A program made the position numbers and the translations under genes. Source: Monosporascus cannonballus (taxonomy: Eukaryota > Ascomycota > Sordariomycetes > Xylariales). From it: a DNA stretch of 64,000 nt. Under the pieces are notes generated by a model. That model searched no databases and had not been told where the DNA came from. It was given only the letters and a program-made list of their open reading frames with translations. Numbering within the stretch: the first letter of the stretch is position 1; the number at the start of each line of letters is the position of its first letter. The stretch is taken from positions 186,001 to 250,000 of the forward strand of contig QJNS01000093.1 in assembly GCA_004154925.1 (NCBI GenBank), read 5' to 3'. Shown in pieces: positions 23,170 through 37,300 of this stretch.

Positions 23170-24105
23170 ATTCAACATATTATAAGCTAATATTATTTCA
23201 ATTATAGAAATAATCAACGTATATATTTTTATTTTGGCTTAAGGTACTTAAGCCGTTTAAACCCTTAAGCTCTTTAAGCTTTTAAATTTTTCTGCTAGCT
23301 TAAAAGGTCTAAGATATTTGACATCTTAAAACCGTTAAGCTGATTACGTGATATTTTGGCTTTGGTTGGATTTAGTTTTTTTTATGGCCCAGACCGTTCG
23401 TAAAAAAGTGAAAACGGTTAAGTTATAATACGATTTCTTCCTTTACAGGATTTTTATTTTTAAAGATTAATTTCATTTATTTATTAATTTTAATTAATAG
23501 CTTTTTTTATATTTATTATATCATGTCGTATTAAAAGATCTTGTTTTCGTAAACGTATTAACGCTTTGAGCTTTTCAGTACAAATTAACATTTTCATTTT
23601 AAACTATTTTTTTATTTTTGTTATAACAAGAGAAATACGGAGTATAAGGTTGTTCGGAGGTTTTTGAAATAGGCACGATATATTTATTACGGCGGTCTTT
23701 ATAATATTTTCGGTTTTTCGGAAATTAAATATTAAAAACTTTTAAATGGAAAAAATCGTTTAAAGCATAAAAAAAATAAATTCGTAAAATATTGCGGACG
23801 GTTACTAACAAATTGAACCGTTTGTAAATATAAAAACCGTTATTTTATCGCCGTAATATCGAAATTTTTCATCGCAGTATTAAAGGTATAAAAGCTATAG
23901 AGAAATTTAAATGCCTTAAAACGGAATAAGAATAGTTAGAGGCTACCGTTATAGCTGTTACGTTAATACAGTTCGCGGCTGACTGGTCCGATATTCCGGC
24001 TATTAACTGGTCGACTATTAATTGGGACACGCCAGTTATTATTAGTAAAAGTTTTTTAATAGGCGTTAGGCGCCAGTAAAACTTTTGGCGAGTTCCTAGG
24101 CTATA
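23170..24105 (-). mobile_element. Fragment of an E1-like Gypsy element
   Basis: 23170-23430 matches the right half of the E1 LTR, including 'tttggcttaaggtactta' and the end 'gttataata'. After it lies the antisense ORF region (23500-24080), in the same arrangement as at the left end of E1. It stops at about 24105 with no pol, so this is a truncated copy. The repeat A copy abuts or cuts its left end. Confidence 0.6.
23500..24080 (+). pseudogene. Antisense ORF of the E1-like fragment
   Basis: Its C-terminal motif at 23971-24032 reads 'ADWSDIPAINWSTINWDTP', matching 'ADWPDIPATDWSIFDWDAS' at 26542-26603 in E1. Stops of the TAA/TAG type interrupt it. It runs opposite to pol in the intact relatives. 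Confidence 0.55.
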
Positions 24106-24640
24106 TTCCCAAATTAACTTTTAAAAAGTTGATTTGGGTACGGCGCCGGCGCGGGCCCGTACGCGGGCGACCGAGGGGTAAAATTAAATTGTACGGGCGC
24201 CGAGTAAAGTTAATTTGTTTCCCGGCCGATAATCGTGTCGTTTAAGCCGGATATATAGAATATAAGGTATGGCGATTATTATACATAAATTTAGAAATCG
24301 TGCGACGCCGGAAAAGTATCCGTTTTGGCGGTTAACAGTAATCGGGAGTAAGGTTTAATTGGGAATAGCTAAACTTTTCGAAAAGTTAATTTGTATACGG
24401 CGTAAATACGGGCCCGTACGGAAAACCGGAAAAGGTAAAATTAGGTATATACGGGCGATAAATATTAATAATTCGTTTTTCGGCCGATAATTCTGCCGTT
24501 TAAGCCGGACGTTTAAGAAATAAGGCCCGGCAAATATGGCGCCCGAATGTGGAAGTTGTATAATATCAGAAAAGTAAATATTTTTGCGGTTAAGGTAATC
24601 TTTAAGTTGATATTGAAAACCGGGGAATAAAGAGCCGAGA
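24100..24640. repeat. Diverged tandem duplication, period about 258 bp
   Basis: Two successive units align. 'aaagttgatttgggtacggcg' near 24116 matches 'aaagttaatttgtatacggcg' near 24379. 'ggccgataat..tgtcgtttaagccgga' and 'gaaaagta..' near 24311 and 24569 repeat at about the same spacing. The first unit is clearly GC-richer, with runs of CGG/GCC. It lies a few hundred bp upstream of the helicase relic and could be its 5' flank. Confidence 0.6.
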
Positions 24641-24925
24641 TTAGGACCTAGCGTTACCGCCGGCCGGAAACGGTTTAATACGTAAAATAAGTGACTATTT
24701 CGAAATTACCTTTTTTTCTCTTTCTTTTCTTTTTATATATTTTTTCATGTTATATTATATTGATTTTATTTTGTTCCTTTTTATTTCTTTTTATTTTCTC
24801 TTTTTTACGTTGTTTTATATATTATAATATTATTTTTAACATGCGATATATATTACAATAAAAAATTCATATAAATAATTTGATTTATTGTTAGTTATTC
24901 GCTTTTATATAAAATAATAATTTAA

Positions 24926-25547
24926 ACGGAAAATGAATTTGGTTACGTAATTAACGAAATCGAAATTTATTTAAAAACGGCCGAGCATAAAACAAGATTT
25001 GCCTAAAAATAATACGGTTTTGCCGAAAAAAACTGGTAAGTGCCGAAGCTTATTATATATTAAACGTAATTAAAGAAATTCCGGTTTTCGGATTCGGAAT
25101 ATGCAAATATTTTGTTGTTATGATTATTCGTAAAAAACGGATTAACGTACCGGTAATATTCGTATATTAATCGATACGAATAAACAATTTAGAAATACTA
25201 CCGTACGGACTACAAATAAATTAATCCATAAAATCGGAGGAAATACACGATAATTAGACGAAAAATAACAGCCGAATGTTTGTCGTAATTTACGGGCGCC
25301 CGTTATTGAAGGTTCTTTCGAAGCCGCATAGTAAACGGTTAATTCGAGGTCGAACGCGGGTAATGGTCCGTTAACGGCCCGGGCGACGGCGACGGTAACG
25401 ATAACGGTAATAACGGCCGGGAAGGCAGGGGGTTAACCGCAAAAAGTGCTGCGAGGGCCGATAATAAGTAAAAATCGATATTGACGAGATAGAATTACGA
25501 TTTAACAGCGGAAAAAAAAAGCGGCGGCGGATAACGGATGGCCCCGG
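24926..25547 (+). pseudogene. TLH/RecQ-like helicase relic, part 1 (N-terminal region)
   Basis: A plus-strand frame begins around 24926 ('ENEFGYVINEIEIYLKTAEH'), then 'KTRFA' and 'EKNWQVPK' with CAA-derived stops. It continues with 'LFVKNGLTY' and, after a frame change, 'KIGGNTR' and 'QPNVCRNLRAPVIEGSFEAA' near 25215-25330. This resembles the zinc-finger N-terminal region that precedes the helicase in fungal telomere-linked helicase-like proteins. The match is from memory of the family and weaker than for the C-terminal parts. The start codon is not identifiable. The piece ends at the CCCGG target site of element E1 (25543-25547). A GC-rich segment with few codon matches fills 25340-25547. 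Confidence 0.5.
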
Positions 25548-25963
25548 TGTGACGGCTAGGCGGTTTAACCAACTATTAAACCTTAAGTCGACGGGTTTAT
25601 GTTGGCAGGAGTATCGTGGGAATCTGAGCAATAGATATAGTAACGTATTACGTTTTATAATGCTAAGGGTGCCTTAGGTAACGATGTTATATTATAAGCT
25701 AAAGCTATTTAAAACTATGGAATTAATGAGCGTATATATTTTATTTCTGGCTTAAGGTGCTTATCATCGCTTAACGATATTTCTCCAGTTAAATCCCTTT
25801 AAGCCCCCTTAAGCCCCCTTTGGTGCTTATCCGGCTCAAGCCTTTTCGACTAATTAGGGCCTTTAAGTTTTTTAAGCCAGTTACGTAATTTCTTAATTAG
25901 GTCGGGGTTTGGTTTTTTAGGACCCCGACCGTTTCCAGAAACCAAGACCGTTAGGTTATAATA
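25548..25963 (-). repeat. E1 3' LTR
   Basis: On the plus strand it starts TGTGACGGCTAGG and ends GTTATAATA. It is less mutated at its left edge than the other copy. It contains short direct repeats 'taagccccctt' and many CTTAAG motifs. Confidence 0.8.
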
Positions 25964-26159
25964 CGATCTTTTTCTTTTTAAGATCTTTATCCCTAAAGAT
26001 TATTCCGTTTATTTATTAACTTTAATAAGTAATTTTTCCTTCTTTATATTTATTATATCGGGTCGTATTAAAAAGTCCAGGTTTTGCAAATGCATTAACG
26101 TTTTTGTTTTTTCGAAATAAAGTAACCGCCTTAGTTTTATTATATTTTCGAATATTTTT

Positions 26160-26640
26160 TGTTCCCGCTACAAATCTGAAAACAAAATTTGCAAGGTTTA
26201 TTACAATTTAAGGAAATGTACTTTTTATATTGCTGACGGAAATCTTTGTAATCTTTTTGGTTTTTTTGAATTCGAATACCGTAAATTGCTTATTAAGGAA
26301 AATTATTTAAAATTAAAGGAACGTTTTACCGAAAAAAAACTTTTAAAAAGTTAATAACATTTTAACGAATTATTTGGTCGTTTAAGCTATTTACGAAAAT
26401 AGCAAAAACTTTTTCGTTAACTGGGAATCGAAATGCTTCGTTACGGTATTTAGGGTACGGAAGCTATGGAGGAATTTGAACACCTCGAAAAGGAACAAGA
26501 ATAATTGGAGGCCGCCATTACGGCTGTCACGTTAGCATAGGCCGCGGCCGACTGGCCCGATATTCCGGCTACCGATTGGTCGATTTTTGACTGGGACGCG
26601 TCCGTCGTTATTAATGAAAGTTTTTTAATAGGTATTAGGT
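26160..26640 (+). pseudogene. E1 antisense cysteine-rich ORF
   Basis: Plus-strand frame, opposite to pol, between the pol end and the 3' LTR. It starts with a cysteine-bearing segment near 26163-26230 ('ENKICKVCYNLRKCTFYIA'). It passes through basic, coiled-coil-like sequence to 'EEFEHLEKEQE' and ends with the acidic, tryptophan-rich motif at 26542-26603 ('ADWPDIPATDWSIFDWDAS') and a stop. The same three-part layout recurs in the related elements. Function unknown; broken by RIP stops. Confidence 0.55.
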
Positions 26641-26849
26641 GTTAATAAGGTTTTTGGTAAGTTCCTAGGTATTTTTGGAATCCGGGTACTTTTTCTATTT
26701 AATCAGGTACTAAGTAAATCCGTTTTATTTTCGTATATTAAATATCTTTTCCATTTCGTATATTTATTCGTTTTTTATTTTTATGTCGTCCTGAATTATT
26801 CGTACTTTAATTATGTTTGCTATTAATTTAAATAAAAAAAATATGAAAA

Positions 26850-29800
26850 ATCGGATAAAGTTTGATTTTTGGTGGAAGTTCTAATTAGTAATTATTTTTT
26901 CAGATTTTCTTGGCGATTTTATATGGACCGATATATTTAAAATCGAATTTTTTATTAATTTTTTTTATTTAAATGTTTTTGGTAGCTAGAAAAACCATTT
27001 TCTTTTTTTCGAAAATTAATCCTTTTAATTTTTTAATTATAATATTTATATATTTAATTTCGTATAAATTTTAATTTTATTTTTATTTTTTATTATAGTT
27101 ATTGCAATTATTTTAACATAAAAATTGCTTTAATATTAATTAAATTATCGTTAAGCGTTTTTTGGTAAATTTCCGAAATAAAACCAAAATTTACGTTCGT
27201 AAGTATTATTTTAATATTTTCGTAATAGTTAATATTATAAGCTAATTGAATAATCGGTAACTTTTTAACTTAATTATTTTATTCGTAATTAATATAATAT
27301 CGTAAATAAATTTCCAAAATTTAATTTATCCGTTTTATTTATCCGTTTATTTACAATTTCAATACGTTAAATAACTTATAATTTAAATTAATCTATATTA
27401 TTAAATTTTGCCAATGTTTAAATACGAATATCGATCCTTTATTTAATATAATTTTTATTAATAATTTATATGTATTAAAAATATATTTAAAGAAAATATA
27501 TATTATTTATTCGGCGTTTATATACTTATAATATAATAAAAAATACGAAAATTTCGTAAATCGATTAATAATTACGATAATATTATCGTAAGATATTTTT
27601 ATAATTAAATCCTTTAATATAAAAAATTTTATAATAAAATCAAATATAATTAAATATTATAATTATTCTATAACTAATAATAATTATAATTTTCCGTATA
27701 ATTTATATCGTCGTATTTTTACTTTGGCATAAATATCGCATTATCGTATAACTGTTTATATTATTAATTTTATTTTAAAAAAAGAAATATATATATCAAA
27801 ATCGTTTTAAAATTTTGTAAATCCCTGTATATTTATATTATTAATATTTGTATATTTCTGGTATTAAATCTTTTTAATATTTTTCTAAAATTTATATTTT
27901 ATTTGCTTTTTGGTTTTTTAAGAAATTATTATTATATTATTAAAATTTTTAATATATATCGCAAAGTATTACCCGAATTATCGCAATTTATTATAAGCGT
28001 AAATATCCTTTTATAATAATATTAAAAATTATATAGCTAATTTTAACCAATTTATTTTCGAAATTTAATCGTTTATTTAAAATATTTGCTTTATTATTTT
28101 TTAATCCTGTTTTGTAAATAATAACGAAATCGAAATTCGCCAATTTTTCTGCGTAATAAAATTATCGTTTTATAAATTCTTTCATAATAATAAATCGGGT
28201 AAAATTTTAATAATCCGTATAAACATTAATTTAATACAAATTTCCTTTTAAAAAGTATTTAAATTCCCGAAATACTATAATAATAACTATGAATTCCTTA
28301 TTTAAAATATCGTAATTAAATTCGGTTTTTTTTTAATTTATACGAAAAAGATATTATAAAATATAATTTGCCTTAATTATTTCGTTATCCGATTATTACG
28401 TTTAACGTATAATTCGAAATATCGGTTTTTAATTTAACGGAATAATTTAAATCGTACATAATTAATACTAACTTATTAATAATTATATTTTTAATATTTT
28501 AAAATATTATTTCTATATTTGGCGTTTATTTAACTTCTTTTTTTTCTTTATAAGATTTATTAAGGATATAATTATTTTATTAAAATTTCGAATAAATTTC
28601 CTATAATAATTAACGAATCCAAACAATACTTATACCTTTTTAATTATTATTGGCGTTTATTATTTTACAATTATAACGATTTTCTTAAAGGTTATTTTAA
28701 TATATCCTAAGGTAATAATATATTTTAGATATTTTATTTTTTATATATAAAATTAATTTTTTCCGCATTAATAAATAACTTTACGTTTTGTAAAATTTCC
28801 AAAACTTTATAAACATATCTTATATTTATTTCTTTTATTTACGAAATAACAAAAATATTGTTACGATAATAAACAACAAAAATATCGAAATATTTTTATA
28901 ATACATAATTAATTATTCGTTAAAAAATTACTAATACGTTTGCAAATCCTATTAATATAACCAAATATTTAAATAATTCGTATTTCGTTTTAAAGGCTAT
29001 TTTTTATTGATATTTTTTCTTAATCTTAATAAAGTGATATTTATTTTTGAAATCGAATGTTATAAATTATTTAATTTAATAAAATAAAAAATTTTATTTC
29101 CGTCATTAAAAATAATAATATTTAAATTTTAATAATAATATTATTTAATTATTGATAATTAATTACAAATTACAATTTCCCATTTTTCTTAAGTACGAGA
29201 AATATCGGATATCTTGCCGGTCATTTCGAAAATTAAATCCATTTTTTATAACCGATTTTTAAAATATTTTCTGAAAGTACGTAATTCGTTTTTATTAAAA
29301 TTATAAATAAGGTAAAACTTTGTCGAAAATCCTTTTTTAAAAATTATTTCATAATTTTATTCGTTATATTCCGGTAATTTCGTATTGAATTTCTTTTTAA
29401 AAAGCTGTTTATATTTGTGGTATTATAATAATGTATTAATTAAATTTTCTAATATCTTAAGTTATTATTCTTATTATTTTAAATTATTATTTAATTATTT
29501 TAATTTTGTTTTAATAATAATAATAATAATAATATATCGTATTCTTCTGTAATATCCGTTTTTTTATATTTTATTCCTTTAACTAATAAAATATTTGTTA
29601 TACTTTTATACTTACTTTTATTATTATTATTAATCGAATATTAAAATTTTAATTTTTTCTTTTTTTATTTATTAATAAAAAATAAAAGAAATTTTATTTG
29701 GCCCGTTCCGTTATTAATCAAAATTCCGTATTAATATATTTATAATAATCCTAAAATTATATCGTAATTTCCGAATAAAACGATATCGAAATTAATCGTT

Positions 29801-31900
29801 TAATATCGTCCTTTAACAAAAATCTCGAAATAATTAATGTTATATATAATTTTTTGGTTATCGTAAACGAATTCCTAATTTCCGGCATTTGTCGTTATAT
29901 AAGATTTTAATGTATATTTCCATAATAATTTAAACTTATTAACCATATCAGGTATAACATAATTTCTGCTTAAAACTCCATAATTTATCATTACAGTATA
30001 CCAGTACGTTTCGATTTATATATCCAAAATAATAAAATCGTTAACATTTTCTATTATCACGTTTAAAGCTTTTTTGGGAGTTTTCTTTAATTTTTCTGGA
30101 TTTCGTTATTTTACGGCTTTTTTATAAATATTTTTTTTTAATTTTTATTCGAATTTATCGAATGTTATCTATATTTTTATATATAATTCGTTAAATTACT
30201 GTATTTATCGCTATTATCGGCATATTAGTTTTTTTTAAAACGTATTAATTATTTTTAATTTTCCTACAATTTGTTTTCTTATCGAATAAATTGTTTTTTT
30301 ATATTTGCAATTATATCCCATTATACGTTATTCTGGTTATCGTTTTAAAGATTTCCTATAAACTAACGTATTTTTTTCATAAGTTTTTTATAAAAATCCG
30401 TAATAAATATTAATTAAAACTAAAAATCCGTAATAACTTTTTAATAATACTTTTTTACCGTACGCTGGATTAATTCTTTTTCCGTTTACCAATTATATTA
30501 TTTATAATAATAAAAAGAGTTTTTTTATAGATATTATTTTCCTTTAGGCCAACGTTTTATTTCGGCCAATTATTAAATATTTCTTAAAATTATAGTTCAA
30601 AATTATCGATATTATTACTTATTATTTTTATTATGTTCGGTACGGTTTAAAAAATCAAATCTCTTATAATATATGCGGGTAATTTATACGTAAATATATT
30701 ATTTCCATTTTTCGTAATCGGGATATTTTCGTCGTCGACAGTATATAATATGGATTTTGCCGTATCGATCGGGTATTCCGGAACAAAATTTTTCTATCTA
30801 ATCTTAATATTCGTATAATTATTTTTACAATACCTTTTATTATGCTTACGTTATTTATTAAGCTAACTTTTTAGCTTTTTATATTTTTTGTTGGATTTCT
30901 TATCGTAATAATCCTTATTAAACCTTTTACTTAAGGCCTAATACATACTTAGCTTAACTTATATTAATAATTTTATTATCGTTTTTTTAATTATTTTTAA
31001 ATTATCTTTTTAATATAAAGGTCCAGTTATTTTATCGTAATTTTTTAAGCTTTTTGTACTTATTAGTTTTATTTCCTATTTTGCTATAATTAAAACATTT
31101 AATTTAAATTTAATTTTATTTATAAGTAACACCAAATTCCATAAATTTTAATACCGTTTTATAAAAAGTAAAATATACGTTTCGTTTTTTCCTTTAGTTA
31201 AACTTATTATATTCCGAACGTAAAATATATTATCCTTTTTTTATGGTTTTTTAAATTATTAATTATTAATTTTAATTATTTTTGCAATATATTAATTTAA
31301 AATAATTAATTATTCGATCCGAATAATTTTATTTTTTATATTATCTTTTAACCTTTTATAAAATATATCGATAAAAATATCGGTTTCGTTATTTCCTTAT
31401 CTGGCTTTAGCTGTAAAACTTTTGAAAGTTACGGCGTATTTAAACGTAAATCCTTTTTATCGGAATTATAAGAATTATTAAACCGTTAATCGTTTTTTAT
31501 CCGGATTACCGAAATTATTACGTATTTTGTTTTCGAAATTAATATAAGTTAAAAAAATCTTATTAATAAAATTTCTTTTATTTACTTTTTTTAATTTCAA
31601 AAAATATCTTATAATAGGCTTAAATTAATTAATTGCACTTTTTATAAGGCATATTTTTATTATTAAAATTATATCCGTTAGGTCGTTAAAATTTAAAAAG
31701 CGAAAATAAATTCGTACTTAAATTAAAAGAATTTAAAGTTTACTTTTTTTATTATAAAGTTCTAACTTTTTTAACTTTATACGGACGAAAAAAAGTTAGG
31801 CAAATGGCGTAACTTTAAGTTATCGGACTTTTTTTTCTAATTCCCGAATTTAAGCTTAAAGTTATTAAATAAAAAATTTTTAAATATTGGTTAATATTTT
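26850..31900 (-). pseudogene. E1 gag-pol remnant
   Basis: Read right to left. Gag core 'GNNETDIFIDIFYKRLKDNI' lies at about 31340-31440. RT with 'ILIGFANVLVIF' and 'YVL.KYFDIFVVYYRNNIF' lies near 28840-28990. The integrase C-terminal 'YIGPYKIAKKI' and 'LPPKIKLYP' lie near 26850-26960. The order gag, RT, integrase defines Gypsy. Dense TAA/TAG stops leave no function. Confidence 0.7.
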
Positions 31901-31957
31901 CATAATATTAAGTATTATTTAAAGTTTAACAGTATTATTAAATAAAAACTTATAACA

Positions 31958-32373
31958 TATAACAAATAAACAATTTAATTAATTATTAAACCTTAAGTCG
32001 ACAGATTTATATTAATAGGAATATCGTAAAAATCTAAGTAATAAATATAATAACGTATTACGTTTCGTAATACCAAAAGTACTTTAGGTAACAATATTAT
32101 ATTACAAATTAAAATTATTTAAAATTATGGAATTAATAAGCGTATATATTTTATTTCTGGCTTAAGGTACTTATTATGGCTTAACGATACTTTTCCAGTT
32201 AAGTCCCCTTAAGCCCCCTTAAGCCCCCTTTGGTACTTATCCGGCTCAAGCCCTTTCGACCAATCAGGGCCCTTAAGTTCTTTAAGCCAGTCATATGACT
32301 TCTTGGCTGGGTCGGGGTTTGGTTCTTCAGGACCCCGACCGTTTCCAGAAGCCAAGACCGTTAGGTTATAACA
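31958..32373 (-). repeat. E1 5' LTR
   Basis: Starts TATAACAAATAAAC, the RIPed form of TGTGACGGCTAGGC, and ends GTTATAACA. Length equals the other LTR (416 bp). Confidence 0.8.
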
Positions 32374-33483
32374 CTCGGCGACGTCCACGCCAAATTAACT
32401 TAAGTTAAAAAAATAAATTAAGTAAAATATTTGGAAAAAACAACCTAATTACGTTATATAAAACCAGTACGGGCCCGATATATAATATAATGCAAAAAAG
32501 ATTCCAGGAAATAATAGCTAAAAAAATAACAACGGTTAATGTGATAAAGTAAAAATTTTAAATATAAAATAATACAATATATTAAACGGTTTAATATAAT
32601 ACTATACGAAAGTTTGCGGTGATTAAAGAGTATTTACCGGTATAAACCGGCGAAACGGTCGTTTAATATAAAAAATTGCGTTAATTCGATAAACTAGTAC
32701 CAGACCTATTAACAGCGGTATTTATATTATTACGTACGGAGATAATAACTAAGCCGGGACACGGCCCAGACGTAATACGGTATATAGTTTTCTGATGTAT
32801 ATTAAATTGCGTTTAACGACCTAACGTAATTATTAAAAGAGAACGATAACGGAAAAAAAGACCGAACGAGTGGCAAAAAGCCGGGCGGCGGCTTTTTTCG
32901 GTGTACGAAAATAAAAACAGAATTGAAAACGGTTCATAAATCCGTTTTTAAATTTTATATTTATTTATTCAAGTAAAAAGTAGCCTTCCAGATAGATAAT
33001 AATCTGTTGTTATATTTTGCCGCTATATTAAAACTAAATAAGGCCGGGATCCGGTTTTTGTAAAAAGCGGCCAGAAATTATACGGGCCAATTTATTAATA
33101 CTATATAATACGGCCGGTTCTTAATATTAAAATATATTTTCAAAAATTAACGAAATAATCTAAAAAATAGAATTATTAAAATCGTTCAGCGGTTTAAGAA
33201 CAAATGCTAATAATAATTAACGAATAAGTTAAATACGTCGTTCAATACGATAATTTGCTAAATATCGTAGGGGAAAAGGTATTATCGTAAAGAAAAACGG
33301 CATAATGCGGATTATATAAAAAGAATACCATAGAGTATTATAGTATATAAGGTAATAGATTAAATTACGGAAGTTCCGGAACGTAATCCTGGAGGATATA
33401 CGAGAAATAAAAAAACCTATTTAACGAATTATTTTCGGTAATTAAAGTAATTCGTAAGTATTTATCGAAACGGCGCGGATTAT
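32374..33483 (+). pseudogene. TLH/RecQ-like helicase relic, part 2 (conserved middle region)
   Basis: Plus-strand frame through about 32780-33483. It includes 'DNGKKDRTSGKKPGGGFF', then 'TELKTVHKSVFKFYIYLF', 'KVAFQIDNNLLLYFAAILKL' and 'GIRFL.KAARNYTGQFINTI'. Near the end is 'RKFRNVILEDIREIKKPI', in a shifted frame. This matches the long region between zinc finger and helicase domain in fungal telomere-linked helicase-like proteins, as far as I can recall the family. Stops fit CAA, CAG and TGG origins. It is flanked by E1 on the left and E5 on the right. The first five bases (CTCGG) and last five (ATTAT) are target-duplication copies. Confidence 0.6.
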
Positions 33484-33835
33484 TGTTACGACCTGACAAG
33501 CCACGGCCTCCAGGAACGGTCGCAACAGAGAAGGCCAAGAAAACTATGTGGATCAGGTTACGGAACGGATTACCAACTTACTGGTGGTAAACCAATAAGC
33601 CGGATTACCAATTTACTGATAATAATTTAGCAAATAAAATAAAAATATATACGTTTATTATTTCTAAAATTTAAATAATACCAGCTTATAATAATAATTC
33701 GTTATTTAAAGTATTTTTGGCATTACGAAACGAAATACCTTATTATATTTATTATTTAGATTTTTATGATATTGTTATTAACATAAATCCGTCGATTTAA
33801 AGTTTAATAATTGGTTAAATTTTATAGCCATTATA
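33484..33835 (+). repeat. E5 5' LTR (two 35-bp units)
   Basis: Starts TGTTACGACC. It contains two copies of a 35-bp direct repeat starting CGGATTACCAA (33566 and 33601), against three in the 3' LTR. Confidence 0.85.
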
Positions 33836-34339
33836 CGTTAAAAATTTTGTTTAATAATACCGTTAAAATCTGAATAATATTTAATATTATTAAAATATTG
33901 ATTAATATTTAGGAAACCTTTATTTAATAATTTTAGGTTCGAATTCGGAAGTTAAAAAAAGAAATTCGATAACTTAGGGCTACGTTATCTGCCTAACCTT
34001 TTTTTGCCCGCATAAAGCCAAAAAAGCCGTAATCCTATAATGGAAAAAGTAACCCTTATACTTTTTTCATTTAGGCACGAATTTATTTTCGCTTTTTGGA
34101 CCTTAATAATTTAGCGGATATGATTTTAGTAATAGGAATATGCCTAATAAGAAATGTAGTTAATTAATTTAAGCCTATTATAAGAAGTTTTCTGGAAATA
34201 GGAGAAATAAATAAGGAAAATTTTATTAATAAAGTTTTTTTAATTTATATTAATTTCCAAAATAAAATACGTAAGAATTTCGGTAATCCGGATAAAAAAC
34301 GATTAACGGTTTAATAACTTTTATAATTCCGACAAAAAA

Positions 34340-37300
34340 GATTTGCGTTTAAGTACGTTATAACCTTGTAGAATTTTACGGCTAAAACGGAATAAGGAAA
34401 TAACGAAATTAACGTTTTTATCTATATATTTTATAAAAAATTAAAAAATAATATAAAATATGACATTATTCGGATTAAGCGATTAATTGTTTTAGACCGG
34501 TATATTATAAAGGTAATTAAGATTAATAATTAATAATTTGAAAAATATTAGGAAAAAAAGTAATATGTTTTATATTCGGAATATAAGTTTAATTAGGGGA
34601 AAAAACGAAACGTACTTTGTATTTTTTACGATACGGCGTTAAAGCTTATAGAACTTGGCATTATTTACAAATAAAATTAAAGCCAGATTAAATATTTTAA
34701 TTATAATAAAATAGGATATAAGGTTTATAAATACAAAAAGCCCAAAAAGTCACGATAAAAAATTAGACCCTTATACCGGAAAAATAATTTAAAAATAATT
34801 AAAGAAATAATAGCTAAATTATTAATATAATTTAAGCCAAATATATATCAGGTTTACGATAAAAGATCTAATAAGAATTATTATAATAAAGGATTTGACG
34901 AAAAATATCAAAATTAAAAAGTTAACTTAATAAATATTGCGAACGTAATGAAAATTATTATAAAAATAATTACATAAATATTAAAATAGGACAAAAAAAG
35001 TTTGTTCCGGAACCCTTAATCGATACGGCAAAATATATATTATATATTGTCGACGACGAAAATATTCCGATTACGAAAAATTAAAATAGTATATTTATAT
35101 ACGAATTATTTATATATGTTACGAAAATTTTGATTTTTTAAACCGTATTAGGTATAATAAAAATAATAAATAATAATATCGATAATTTCGAATTATGGCC
35201 CTAAAAAATGTCTAATAATAGGCCGAAATAAAAAATTGGCCCGAAGAAAAGTAATGCCCGTAAGAAAACCTTTTTTATTATTATGGATAATATAATTATT
35301 AAACGAAAAAGGAGTTAATTTAACGTACGATAAAAAAGTATTATTAAAAAATTATTACGGATATTTATTTTTAATTCATATTTATTACGGATTTTTAAGA
35401 AAAAAAGGTTATTAAGAAAAAAATACGTTAATTTATAAAAAAGTTTTAAAACGATAATTAAAACGACGCATAATAAGATATAATCGTAAATATAAAAAAA
35501 TACTTTATTTAATAGGAAAAAAACTGCAAAAATAATAGAAATAATTAATACGGTTCCAAAAAACAATACGTTAATAATAATAATAATTATAATAGCTTAA
35601 AATCTTAAACGAAAAAATATAAATAAAATTCGATAAATTCGAAATAAAATTAAAAGAAAAAGGTTATTTGTAAAAAAGCTGCAATATAACGAAACGTAGA
35701 AAACTTAAAAAAAATTTAAAAAAGATTTTAAATATAATGATAAAAAACGTTAATAACTTTATTACTTTAGATATACGAATTGGAACGTATTAATAGATTA
35801 CAATAATGGATTACGGAGTTTTAGGCAGGAATTATATTGTACTACATATGGTTAATAAGTTTATATTATTATGGAAATATAAGTTGGAATTTTATATAGC
35901 AATAAATACCGAAAGTTAGGAATTCGTTTACGATAACGAAAGGATTATATGCGAAATTATTTATTTCGAAATTTTTATTAAAGGATCATATTAAATAATT
36001 AATTTCGATATTATTTTATTTAGGAATTACGATAGAATCTTAAGATTATTATAAATATATGAATACGGAATTTTAATTAACGGAAAAATTAATTAGGTAA
36101 ATTTTTTTTTAATAAATGAAAAAAAAGAAATTAAGATTTTATTATTCGATCGATAATAACGACGAATACAGGCATAAGAATATAATAAATATCATATTAT
36201 TTAAAAAAATAAAATATAAAAAAAAAGTATTAAAAGAAAATACGACGTATCGTTATTATTATTAAAATAGAATTAAAGTAATTAAATAACGATTTAAACT
36301 AATAAGAATAATGGCTTAAGGAATTAAAAAATTTAATTAATATATTATTATAATATTATAGATATAAATAACTTTTTAAAAAGTAATTCGATCTGAAATT
36401 ATTAGAATATAACTAATAGAATTACGAAATAATTTTTAAAAAATGATTTTCGATCAAGTTTTACCTTATTTATAACCTTAATAAAAACGAATTACGTATT
36501 TTCAGAAAATATTTAAAAAATCGGTTATAAAAAAGATAAATTCGATTTTCGAAATTATTAACAAAATATTTAATATTTTTTGTATTAAAGAAAAATAAGA
36601 AATTACGACTTATGGTTAATTATTAATAATTAAACGATATTATTATTAAGGATTAAATGTTATTACCTTTAATTACGGAAATAAAAAAATAATTTTACGC
36701 AACTAAATTATTTACCGTATCCGATTTTAAAAATAAATATAATTTTATTAGAATTAAGAAAAAATATAAATAAAAAATAAATTATAAAATAAAATACGGA
36801 TTATATAAATATTTGGTTATCTTAATAAAGTTTATATACGTACTAATAATTTTTCAGTAAATAATTAATTACGTATTACGAAAATATCTTGATATTTTCG
36901 TTATTTGTTATCTCGACAATATTTTTATTTTCTTAGAAATAAAAAAAGCATATGCAAAATACGTTTATAAAGTTTTTCAAATTTTATAAAACATAAAATT
37001 ATTTATTAATACAGAAAAAAATTAATTTTATATATAGAAAATGAAATATCTGGGATATATTATTAGTTTAAAACATATTAAGATAAACTTTAAAAAAATC
37101 GCTATAATTACAAAATAATAAAATTTAATAATAATTCAAAAGATATAAGTATTTTTTGGATTCGCCAATTACTATAAGAAATTTATTCGAAATTTCAGTA
37201 AAACATTTATATTTTTAATAAATTTTACGAAAAAAGGAAAAAAATTTAAATAAACGTTGAATATGGAAAAGGTATTTCAAAATATTAAGGATACGATTAT

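Larger units (their letters stand above)
25548..32373 (-). mobile_element. Full-length Ty3/Gypsy chromovirus E1 inserted in the helicase gene
   Basis: Two LTRs of exactly 416 bp (25548-25963 and 31958-32373). The flanks are CCCGG (25543-25547) and CTCGG (32374-32378), a 5-bp duplication with one C-to-T change. Pol runs on the minus strand: integrase C-terminal region ('YIGPYKIAKKI') near 26925, RT near 28840-28990, gag near 31340-31440. The RT box reads 'YRNN', so the catalytic residues are lost. Read in its own direction the LTR is TGTTATAACC...GTCACA, the same ends as E5. Heavily RIPed. Confidence 0.85.
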
